Source of the DNA: Devosia sp.
GTDB taxonomy: Bacteria > Pseudomonadota > Alphaproteobacteria > Rhizobiales > Devosiaceae
Length of the DNA: 6,563 nt
Direction: 5' to 3'
NCBI GenBank assembly: GCA_028290245.1
Contig: JAQGKG010000144.1
Span: forward strand, 1 to 6,563
Positions 1 through 6,219 of this stretch are shown piece after piece. Each line of letters begins with the position of its first letter. Positions within the stretch are counted from its first letter, which is position 1. The notes beneath the pieces were generated by a model. It had not been told where the DNA came from and did no database searches. It was given only the letters and a program-made list of their open reading frames with translations. A program made the translations under genes and the position numbers.

Positions 1-3000
1 TTGCGAGCGCGTTTTCCAAACGCGCGATCGCGCCGATGGGGGTCGTGGTCACTGGAAGCACGACCTCATGTTCAGCGCCGGTGCGCAGCAGCATGGTGCT
101 GTAGTGGAAACCATCGCGGTCAACCCGCTGACTGGAAAACTCCAGCTCGAAGCCGCCGATCGAAGCAATTACGACTTCGCCGTCCTGCTGAAGTTGCACC
201 AGTGTCAGGATCTCCTTCATCAGCGCTCGGCCGGCGAGCTTGCGCTCCTCATACTCTTGGCCGGAGACGCTCATGGTGAAGGCATCGCCATTTGTCGGCA
301 CCAGACGGGCAATGTCCTGTCCGACCTCGACGATACGGCGGGTCGACAGCTCGATCTCGCGCTCGGCGTCGCGGATCTGACGGCGGATGGCGTGCTGGTC
401 ATCGACATGGGCGGCGCGCAGCCGGTCGAGGCGGGCAATCTCGGCTTCGAGGCCCGCCTTCTGCATCAGACGCGGATCGCCGGAGGCAATGGCTTTGGCC
501 ATGGCGAACTGGCTGGCCTGACCCTCGCCCATGTCTTCCAGCCGGCGAATGCTGGTGTCGCCAGACAGAGCCGCCGAGATGAAGCGGGCCTTGCGCTCAT
601 TGTTCTGCCACATGGTGGCGTCGAGAGAACCCAATGTCGCATAGGCATAGAGCCCGACCGCATCATGCTGGTTGCCCTGCCGAACAATCCGGCCCTCGCG
701 CTGCTCGATCTGCGAGGGGAGCCAAGGCACATCGAGATGATGCAGCGCCTTTAGCCGCGCCTGGACATTGACGCCGGTGCCCATGGTTTCCGAAGACCCG
801 ATGAGGATGCGGACTTTTCCCGCATTGAAGTCATTGAACAGGCGCTGCTTGGCCTCGGACTTCTTGAAGTCCTGCATATAGGCGATTTCGGAAGCGGGAA
901 TGCCCAGGCGCACCAGCTCGTCGCGGATCCAGCGATAAGCGGAGAAGCCGCGACTGGCTTCGACGTTGATGGTGCCGAGATCTGAGAAAATGAGCTGGCC
1001 GGCGCCAGGCCGGTCGAAAGGCTTGCCGTCCTTGCGCCGATATTCGGTCTCGCTGGTTTCCTGCCAGATGCGGAAGCTGTTGCGGACCAGGGCGTTGAGC
1101 TTGTTGGCCTCTTCATTGTCCATGGCCGGCATGACCAGGCGCAGGTCAATGGCGGCGTGGCGGCCATCGGTGATGACAGAGAGCAGGATGTCATCGCCGG
1201 GCTCGGGCGGACCGTCGCGCTCCTCAATCGCCTTGATGCGCTGATCCAGATGGCGCTGATAGGCCTTGAACGCCGGTGTCGGCTCGGCGGTGACGATCTG
1301 GCGCTTGCCGCTCATGATTTCCGGCACCTTGACATAGGTGCGAAGGTCGGCCGGCTGCACCACGTCCGCGAAGGAGCGGAACATGGCGATCAGCTCGGGC
1401 ACGTTGACGAACTGGGCGAAGCGGGTGACCGGCCTGTATTTGCCCGAGGGCTGCAGTTCGAGCTCGGTCGAGGTATCGCCGAAGGTGCTCGCCCAGGCGT
1501 CGAACTCGTGCAGGCCGCGCTCGGCAAGAGCGGCATGGCCCATCAGGCGCTGCACGGTGAACATCTCGCCCAAGGTGTTGGTGATCGGCGTGCCCGACGC
1601 CAGCACCAGCGCCCGGCCAGGGTTCTTCACCTCAATGAATCGGGACTTCACATAGAGATCCCATGCCCGCTGCGAGCCGTTCGGATCGACCCCGCGTAGC
1701 GAGGTCATATTGGTGACGAAGGATAGCTTGCGGAACTCCTGCGCCTCATCGACGATAAGCTGGTCGACGCCGATCTCGGATATGGTCAGCAGATCGTCCT
1801 TGCGGGAGGCAAGCGCTTCGAGCCGCGCCTGATGGCCTTCCTTCATACGCTCGATGCGCTTGCGCGACAGACGGTCCTCGCGGTCGACCTTGGTCAGCAG
1901 ATCCTCATAGGCTTCCAGCTCATCCTGGATCATCTGCGCCTCAAACGCCGACGGCACGGCGATGAACTTGAATGCAGAATGGGTAATGATGATCGCGTCC
2001 CAATTGGCGGTTGCGGCCCGCGACAGGAAACGATGGCGCTTCTCCTTGACGAAATTTGTCTCATCGGCGACCAGCAGCCGCGCATTGGGATAGAGCGCCA
2101 GAAATTCTCTGGCCGCCTGTGCCAGGCAATGGCCCGGCACCACCAGCATGGCCTTGTTGATCAGACCGAGCCGGAGCTGCTCCATGACCGCGGCGGCAAT
2201 CGACAGCGTCTTTCCCGCGCCCACGGCATGGGCGACGTAGGTGTTGCCGGAGGCGATAATTCGCCAGATGGCCCGCTTCTGGTGGCCATAAAGAGAAAAG
2301 GCGCCCGAGGCGCCTGGCAGTTGCAGATGATCGCCGTTGAAATGTCGGGGCACGATGTTGTTGAATGTGTCGTTGTAGAGCCGCGCCAGCCGGTCGGTGC
2401 GATCGGGATCTGTCCAGATCCAGACCTGGAACGCCGTCTTGATCTTTTGCAGCTTCTCCTTGGCCGCCTCGGTATCGACCGTGTTGAGAATACGGCGCTC
2501 GGTATCGCCATCCTTCACTGTGTCGAAAATCTGCGGGATAGACGAGTTCAGGGCATCGGACAGCAACTGCCAGGCGTCCCGGCGATGGGTGCCCCATTCG
2601 GTGGTACCGGCAGCACTCCACCCCAATTGTCGGGCGCTTACCGTCCAGCAGGCCAATGCCGGCGTGTGGTGGATGGTGATATCGGCATCCATGGTCTGTT
2701 TGACGAAAGCGACGATATCCGCCGACGGAATCCAGGGCGCCCCGAGCCGGGCGGTGATGTCGGACGGACGCAGGTCGGCCGGCTGGACCTCTTTCAGCGC
2801 GGCGACGTTACGGGCAAAATCTGGATCGAGCACAGCAGCGGCCTCGGCCTCCACCAGCTTCGAGCGAACCGCGCCAGAGAGGTAAGCATCGGCCGTCTGC
2901 CAACAGCCATTTGTCGGATCGCTGAAAATGGCGTCGCCCAGCTCGATGATGACGTCGGCGGCATCGCGATGGAGCAGTTCGGCGATGTGATCGACGTCAA

Positions 3001-4897
3001 CATGGCCACGCTCGTTCAGCACCACCGCGAGCGCATCGAGCGGCGAAGTAATGATGGGTGCTGGGGGCGGGGCAATCACCCGTTCGGTAAAGATCGGACC
3101 AGGCTTTGCGGTATTGCTATCAAGGTCGTAGTCCTCGATCGACGCCACCAGCCAGCAATCGGGATCATCCAGAAACGGCTGGATGTTGGGACGGCGATGG
3201 GTTTCACGCACCTCGCCGGTGTCCTGGTCCTCGGTGGTCGAGACCGTGGTGAAGTTGATCGGCCCGAATTCCCGGACAAAGTTTGACCAGGCAATGCGCA
3301 GCCGGACCTGTGCCGGTTTCCACGGCTGGTCGAACTCCTGGGCCTTGAGCACCTCGCGCACGGCATCGCGGATTGGGACCAGCTTGCGGATGATCAGCGC
3401 ATGCTTGGCGAAGACGCCATCCGCTCCCCTCCCCTTCTTCACCCCAATGGTGACTGCCTCGCCATCGACCATTTGCATCAGGGCGGTGTTCGTGCCGATG
3501 AAATAGCTGCCTTCGCGGATGGCGGTCCCAACCTCGAGGAATGCGTCGGCCACCTGACAAACATCGTCGTCGATATCGATGCGTTCGGGTTCGCCGTCAT
3601 AGAGGGCTTCCGGAAGGAACAGCACCGCGGACGAGAGAGCAGCTTGGAGGTTGACGCCCGTGCGGGCAAGACAGGTATAGGTTTCGCCAAACGGCCCCGA
3701 GGTCATGGCATGGGTGCCCAGCACCATTTCAGGATGGCGCGCGAACCAGCGATTGATGCGAATTGCATCATCATCTCCACTGCCCGCCGGCAGATCATCA
3801 AGGTCGAGCCAGTCTGCACCGCCAGCGGGGTCATCGTCGCGACGCTTGCGGAAGAACAGGATGTCGACGACGACATCGGTGCCGGCATCCGCGCGAAAGC
3901 TGCCCTCGGGCAAGCGGATCGCTGCGACCATGTCGGCCATGGTGGCGATATGCTCGCGGGCCCGCGCATCGGTCTTGTCCATCGTGCCGCTCGAAGCGAC
4001 GAAGGCGGCGAGACCGCCCGGCTTGAGCCGGTCGATCGCTTTAACAATGAAGTAGTCGTGCAGCCGGAGTGAAAAAGCGCGAAAGGCGCGGTCACTGCGT
4101 ACGGTACGATCGGAGAAGGGCGGGTTGCCGATCGCAAGGTCGAAATGCGCAGGCAGGTCGGTCCGCGCGAAATCGGCATTGACGATTTTGGCGCGGGGTT
4201 GCAGCAGCTGCGCGATGCGGGCTGTGACCGGATCGATCTCGATCCCGGTGACATGTGATATGCCCCGGAACTGTTTGGGCATCAGCGCCGCGAACAGGCC
4301 CGTGCCGATGCCGGGTTCGAGCACGCGGCCGCCGCGCCAGCCGAGCCGCTGCACGCCGGACCAGATCGCCCGGACGATGTATTCGGGCGTGAAATGTGCA
4401 TACTGGGTGCAGCGGGCCAGCGAGGCATAGTCGCTCCTGTCGACGATGGTCTCCAGCTCCGAGCCGATCTCATCCCAGCCTTCGCGGAATTCTTCCTCGC
4501 CGGGGCGACGGAAGACGCCATTGGCCAAGTCGGACGCCCCGAATCCGGTGAACCGGATCAGCGCCCCCTGTTCCTCGGCGGTCGCCGGGCGCTGTTCCTC
4601 GGTGATCCTGGCAGCAAGGCGAATGGCGGAGAGATTGTCGCGGCCGCGATCGCGCCATGATTTGGCTAGTCCGCGCGTGCCGGCAAGGTGGAAGTTCTCG
4701 CCCTTGGCGATTGGATGGCGCCGAACTTTCGCCGACCTCGTGGTCTGTGGCGCCGGCGCCGGTGATACAGCCGGGGGATCGTCGTCTTCAGGACCGCCCT
4801 CGAACTTCGCAGTGAAGGCGGTAACGCCGAGGCCGAGGCCGGGCGACAGCGCGGTGCCACCGAAGAGGTCTAGAGTGAAAGGGTCGTCATACGCCAT
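1..4897 (-). CDS. Giant N6-adenine DNA methyltransferase / SF2 helicase fusion protein (3' end beyond window)
   Basis: The frame is open for 1632 codons from ATG at 4897 and runs off the left edge without a stop. AAGGAG sits 8 bases before the ATG. Residues 1-30 are a Gly/Leu-rich leader, followed by an Asp/Pro-rich linker (about 35-50). Residues 103-120 carry RPATAEEQ...GFG, a hallmark of large phage and mobile-element methylase-helicases. The methyltransferase follows: AHFTP (167-171), motif I LEPGIGTG (193-200) and catalytic NPPF (258-261), typical of N6-adenine enzymes. A long middle region contains YLSGAVRSKL (672-681). The SF2 helicase has HQKRAIW (from 872), Walker A GAGKT (893-897), DEAQ (1050-1053), SGTPITN (1101-1107) and motif VI QREGRIVRQGN (1399-1409). 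A probable coiled coil covers about 1480-1535. It probably modifies and translocates on DNA in the cytoplasm. All motifs look intact. The substrate site, and a DarB-like anti-restriction role, are inference. Relatives are often annotated strawberry-notch-like helicase or DNA methylase. Confidence 0.95.
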   Translation of the reverse strand, partial: MAYDDPFTLDLFGGTALSPGLGLGVTAFTAKFEGGPEDDDPPAVSPAPAPQTTRSAKVRRHPIAKGENFHLAGTRGLAKSWRDRGRDNLSAIRLAARITEEQRPATAEEQGALIRFTGFGASDLANGVFRRPGEEEFREGWDEIGSELETIVDRSDYASLARCTQYAHFTPEYIVRAIWSGVQRLGWRGGRVLEPGIGTGLFAALMPKQFRGISHVTGIEIDPVTARIAQLLQPRAKIVNADFARTDLPAHFDLAIGNPPFSDRTVRSDRAFRAFSLRLHDYFIVKAIDRLKPGGLAAFVASSGTMDKTDARAREHIATMADMVAAIRLPEGSFRADAGTDVVVDILFFRKRRDDDPAGGADWLDLDDLPAGSGDDDAIRINRWFARHPEMVLGTHAMTSGPFGETYTCLARTGVNLQAALSSAVLFLPEALYDGEPERIDIDDDVCQVADAFLEVGTAIREGSYFIGTNTALMQMVDGEAVTIGVKKGRGADGVFAKHALIIRKLVPIRDAVREVLKAQEFDQPWKPAQVRLRIAWSNFVREFGPINFTTVSTTEDQDTGEVRETHRRPNIQPFLDDPDCWLVASIEDYDLDSNTAKPGPIFTERVIAPPPAPIITSPLDALAVVLNERGHVDVDHIAELLHRDAADVIIELGDAIFSDPTNGCWQTADAYLSGAVRSKLVEAEAAAVLDPDFARNVAALKEVQPADLRPSDITARLGAPWIPSADIVAFVKQTMDADITIHHTPALACWTVSARQLGWSAAGTTEWGTHRRDAWQLLSDALNSSIPQIFDTVKDGDTERRILNTVDTEAAKEKLQKIKTAFQVWIWTDPDRTDRLARLYNDTFNNIVPRHFNGDHLQLPGASGAFSLYGHQKRAIWRIIASGNTYVAHAVGAGKTLSIAAAVMEQLRLGLINKAMLVVPGHCLAQAAREFLALYPNARLLVADETNFVKEKRHRFLSRAATANWDAIIITHSAFKFIAVPSAFEAQMIQDELEAYEDLLTKVDREDRLSRKRIERMKEGHQARLEALASRKDDLLTISEIGVDQLIVDEAQEFRKLSFVTNMTSLRGVDPNGSQRAWDLYVKSRFIEVKNPGRALVLASGTPITNTLGEMFTVQRLMGHAALAERGLHEFDAWASTFGDTSTELELQPSGKYRPVTRFAQFVNVPELIAMFRSFADVVQPADLRTYVKVPEIMSGKRQIVTAEPTPAFKAYQRHLDQRIKAIEERDGPPEPGDDILLSVITDGRHAAIDLRLVMPAMDNEEANKLNALVRNSFRIWQETSETEYRRKDGKPFDRPGAGQLIFSDLGTINVEASRGFSAYRWIRDELVRLGIPASEIAYMQDFKKSEAKQRLFNDFNAGKVRILIGSSETMGTGVNVQARLKALHHLDVPWLPSQIEQREGRIVRQGNQHDAVGLYAYATLGSLDATMWQNNERKARFISAALSGDTSIRRLEDMGEGQASQFAMAKAIASGDPRLMQKAGLEAEIARLDRLRAAHVDDQHAIRRQIRDAEREIELSTRRIVEVGQDIARLVPTNGDAFTMSVSGQEYEERKLAGRALMKEILTLVQLQQDGEVVIASIGGFELEFSSQRVDRDGFHYSTMLLRTGAEHEVVLPVTTTPIGAIARLENALA

Positions 4898-4905
4898 GGG
4901 GAATT

Positions 4906-4911
4906 CTCCTT
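4906..4911 (-). promoter_or_regulatory. Ribosome binding site of the methyltransferase-helicase
   Basis: On the minus strand AAGGAG stands 8 bases before the ATG at 4897. This near-perfect Shine-Dalgarno fixes the start. The next in-frame upstream sequence has no better start, and the leader after this ATG reads as normal coding sequence. Confidence 0.85.
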
Positions 4912-4936
4912 GTGCTATGGGCGCGCGGCATCGTCC

Positions 4937-4953
4937 GCCGGATTTGATCCGGC
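4937..4953. repeat. Perfect inverted repeat, 7-base arms, 3-base loop
   Basis: GCCGGAT (4937-4943) and ATCCGGC (4947-4953) are exact reverse complements around TTG. The repeat lies about 26 bases upstream of the ribosome binding site of the giant gene, a position that would suit an operator or a leader hairpin controlling it. No T-run follows on either strand, so an intrinsic terminator is unlikely. The function is inference. Confidence 0.6.
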
Positions 4954-4992
4954 AGGCTGGGATGGTCGCGAGGGTGAGTGGATGGACGTGGA

Positions 4993-5012
4993 ACGGCGCT
5001 CGAACGCGCCGT
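4993..5012. repeat. Perfect inverted repeat, 7-base arms, 6-base loop
   Basis: ACGGCGC (4993-4999) and GCGCCGT (5006-5012) pair exactly around TCGAAC. The hairpin begins about 19 bases after the stop of the DUF3085-like gene in the direction of transcription. The stem is very GC-rich and stable but has no following T-tract, so it may stabilise the upstream mRNA end or attenuate transcription rather than terminate fully. Confidence 0.6.
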
Positions 5013-5031
5013 CAGGCGGAACGAACCGGTC

Positions 5032-5430
5032 TCAGCGCCGGATGGTGGTCAGGTCGATGTGTGTCTCGGTCAGCCTGACGCACAGGTGGGTGGGGGCACG
5101 TGTACCATTGATGATCCGCAGGACCTCTTCGGCGTTGAGGAACTGGATGCCATCATCGCTTCCAAAGTGGCGTTGCTTGTAGTGCCACCAATCTGGGTCG
5201 CCGAGCGGATGGCATTCCTCGGCATAGACGACGAGTGGACGTTGTTCCTCGGCGAGTTTGCCATTCGACATGATGTAGACGCCCTGGTCGCCGACCAGCC
5301 AGAGGCCGGGCTTTTCGTCCTTGCGGGGATCCAGCCCATAATGGGGATTGCGGAACCCGTCGTTGGTGGCGGCATCGACGACACCGCGGTCGATGACTTT
5401 GCGGACCGCCAGAATGGGAAAGGTGAACAT
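5032..5430 (-). CDS. DUF3085-like small protein of unknown function
   Basis: This complete gene encodes 132 residues. I assign it to DUF3085 from memory, mainly on the central block GLWLVGDQGVYIMSNG (residues 42-57), followed by VVYAEEC (67-73), a WW pair (81-82) and the acidic-glycine segment GSDDGIQFL (90-98). No signal peptide, membrane segment or catalytic triad is evident, so it should be a soluble cytoplasmic protein. The start at 5430 is preceded by a G-rich stretch (5440-5444) 9 bases away, a weak ribosome site. It begins only 15 bases after the stop of the DUF1419-like gene, which implies one transcript and perhaps coupled translation. DUF3085 proteins have no established function. 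The context, next to a methyltransferase-helicase and a Toprim protein, suggests a role in mobile-element DNA handling, which is inference. Confidence 0.85.
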   Translation of the reverse strand: MFTFPILAVRKVIDRGVVDAATNDGFRNPHYGLDPRKDEKPGLWLVGDQGVYIMSNGKLAEEQRPLVVYAEECHPLGDPDWWHYKQRHFGSDDGIQFLNAEEVLRIINGTRAPTHLCVRLTETHIDLTTIRR

Positions 5431-5445
5431 TGCTTACATCCCCCG
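5431..5445 (-). promoter_or_regulatory. Short leader with weak ribosome site and start-stop codon pair
   Basis: The 15 bases between the DUF1419-like and DUF3085-like genes hold a G-run (5440-5444) as the only ribosome-site candidate. Directly after it comes ATG followed immediately by TAA (5439-5434), then GCA and the real ATG at 5430. The G-run is too close to the first ATG to serve it well, so 5430 is the likely start. Translation may depend partly on ribosomes finishing the upstream gene. Confidence 0.5.
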
Positions 5446-6039
5446 TCAGGCAGCGACCGGCGTCGATAGCCGCGCCAACCTTGTGGCGATCTCGGTCTCG
5501 GACAGATTCTCGAGCAGAGTCAGGACCGTGCCCCCAGCTCCAACATTGACCAGGATCGTGGGTTTACCGCGATGTCGTTCTGGCCAGCGTTCACCGGCAT
5601 AGCCGCGATAGTCCACCCGCGTCGCACTCCAGACGTGGTCGAGCTGTTCGGCCCGCGTAATAGTCGGCACGGGGCGAGCTTCCCGTTCGATGATGACATC
5701 GCGCATTCGCTCGGCAGAGCCTTTCACCAGCATGTCGCAATAGCCATGGAAATACCGAACACGTCCCCTGATCGGGATCGCGTAGAACACGCTGGTGACC
5801 GAGCCGGCCATGAACTCCCGCATGGCGAACATTTCACCACGCATCCAGAGCGGCGGCAGGATTTCGAACATGTAGTCGTTCTCGGCCTGGCGGATCTCAA
5901 ACCATTCGCCATCGTAGAGCCGGCCGGTATAGCGCGCCTTGCTCATTGGCGCCTGGCCATGGCGGTCGAACAGCTGGAACATTTGCTGGCGTGTGGCAGC
6001 CTCTTGGAAGACTTTGCGGAATTGAGGATGGGTGGTCAT
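5446..6039 (-). CDS. DUF1419-like protein of unknown function
   Basis: This complete gene encodes 197 residues. I chose ATG 6039 (MTTHPQF) because AGGAG lies 5 bases upstream; an in-frame ATG ten codons earlier (6069) has no ribosome site. I place it in DUF1419 from memory, a family reported mainly from Rhizobium and Agrobacterium. Matching blocks are MFQLFDRHGQA (20-30), GEWFEI (44-49), the aromatic-rich EILPPLWMRGEMFAMREF (59-76), SVTSVFYA (80-87) and RYFHGYCD (95-102). About 65 residues follow this core, with an RGYAGERWPERHRGKP segment (145-160) and a small hydrophobic stretch TILVNVGAGG (161-170). No transmembrane segment, signal peptide or recognised catalytic motif is visible. It is the first complete gene of the cluster and lies 15 bases before the DUF3085-like gene, so the two are very likely co-transcribed. 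The biochemical role is unknown. Confidence 0.85.
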   Translation of the reverse strand: MTTHPQFRKVFQEAATRQQMFQLFDRHGQAPMSKARYTGRLYDGEWFEIRQAENDYMFEILPPLWMRGEMFAMREFMAGSVTSVFYAIPIRGRVRYFHGYCDMLVKGSAERMRDVIIEREARPVPTITRAEQLDHVWSATRVDYRGYAGERWPERHRGKPTILVNVGAGGTVLTLLENLSETEIATRLARLSTPVAA

Positions 6040-6044
6040 GGCAG

Positions 6045-6049
6045 CTCCT
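6045..6049 (-). promoter_or_regulatory. Ribosome binding site that decides the DUF1419-like start
   Basis: AGGAG lies 5 bases upstream of ATG 6039. It falls inside the longer open frame from 6069, so it argues for the shorter 197-residue product beginning MTTHPQF. Confidence 0.75.
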
Positions 6050-6087
6050 GGACCCGATGGCTGAAGCACGACTGATCCTCATGACCG

Positions 6088-6113
6088 TTCATCACTTCAT
6101 GCCTTTTCATCAC
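6088..6113. repeat. TTCATCAC direct repeat, 18-base spacing
   Basis: TTCATCAC occurs at 6088-6095 and again at 6106-6113, with a further TTCAT at 6096-6100 between them. On the transcribed strand this reads as spaced GTGATGAA boxes about 40 to 65 bases before the DUF1419-like start. The spacing is compatible with a regulator binding site, but the tract is short and could be chance. Confidence 0.45.
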
Positions 6114-6145
6114 CCCCTCTGGCGGCCGCCTCTCCGGCCCCACGG

Positions 6146-6184
6146 GTCAAGGGCCGGCACTTGCCGGGCAAAGCTTCCCTTGAC
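6146..6184. repeat. Nested inverted repeat (8-base outer arms, 6-base inner arms)
   Basis: The outer arms GTCAAGGG (6146-6153) and CCCTTGAC (6177-6184) are exact reverse complements. Directly stacked inside is CCGGCA (6154-6159) with TGCCGG (6162-6167), a 2-base loop, leaving 9 unpaired bases (6168-6176) on one side. It starts 35 bases after the Toprim stop. No T-tract follows. It could act as a terminator-like or processing hairpin, or as a two-site operator for the downstream small genes. The pairing is seen; the function is inference. Confidence 0.6.
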
Positions 6185-6219
6185 GCGGCGGCCGGGTATG
6201 CGGCTACGGATTTCCCTAT

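Larger units (their letters stand above)
4898..5031 (-). other. 134-base intergenic gap before the methyltransferase-helicase gene
   Basis: This gap separates the stop of the DUF3085-like gene from the giant gene. It holds two perfect short hairpins, listed separately, and the ribosome binding site. I see no convincing -35/-10 pair and no T-tract that would make either hairpin a classical intrinsic terminator. The giant gene could be read through from upstream or have its own promoter of a kind not obvious here. Confidence 0.6.
6040..6219 (-). other. 180-base intergenic region between Toprim and DUF1419-like genes
   Basis: No gene is supported here. The region contains a nested inverted repeat (6146-6184), a repeated TTCATCAC box (6088-6113) and the ribosome site of the next gene. 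One TTGACC occurs on the minus strand (6147-6152) inside the inverted repeat and resembles a -35 element, but nothing like a -10 appears 16-18 bases on. The region is the best candidate for the promoter and operator of the two small genes, and possibly of the giant gene. Confidence 0.6.

Noticed and set aside
68..754. Plus-strand open frame of 228 codons
   Set aside because: It is in the same codon-phase antisense frame to the giant gene, opposite its motif VI and coiled-coil region. No ribosome site or family resemblance was seen.
2061..2621. Minus-strand open frame of 186 codons inside the giant gene
   Set aside because: It is a different frame from the main gene, Arg/Pro-rich and without domain signals. 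The main frame here encodes the helicase Q-motif and Walker A.
1832..3286. Plus-strand open frame of 484 codons
   Set aside because: It lies exactly codon-phase antisense to the giant helicase gene. Stops in that frame need TTA, CTA or TCA codons in the real gene, which are rare in GC-rich genomes. The product shows no recognisable domain, while the opposite strand shows all helicase motifs.
3401..4072. Plus-strand open frame of 223 codons
   Set aside because: It is a codon-phase antisense shadow of the methyltransferase region.
1..4897. Frameshift or broken gene
   Set aside because: Motifs from residue 103 to 1409 and the last codons at the left edge all fall in one frame with consistent residue numbering, so the gene appears intact as far as it is visible.
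4993..5012. Intrinsic terminator after the DUF3085-like gene
   Set aside because: The stem is strong but is not followed by a T-run on the transcribed strand, so it is listed only as an inverted repeat.
4978..5469. Plus-strand open frame of 163 codons
   Set aside because: It is codon-phase antisense to the DUF3085-like gene, running into the gaps on both sides.
6040..6069. Ten-codon N-terminal extension of the DUF1419-like protein
   Set aside because: The ATG at 6069 has no ribosome site, and the AGGAG of the internal start lies within this stretch.
5572..6075. Plus-strand open frame of 167 codons
   Set aside because: It is codon-phase antisense to the DUF1419-like gene, which has a good ribosome site and family motifs.
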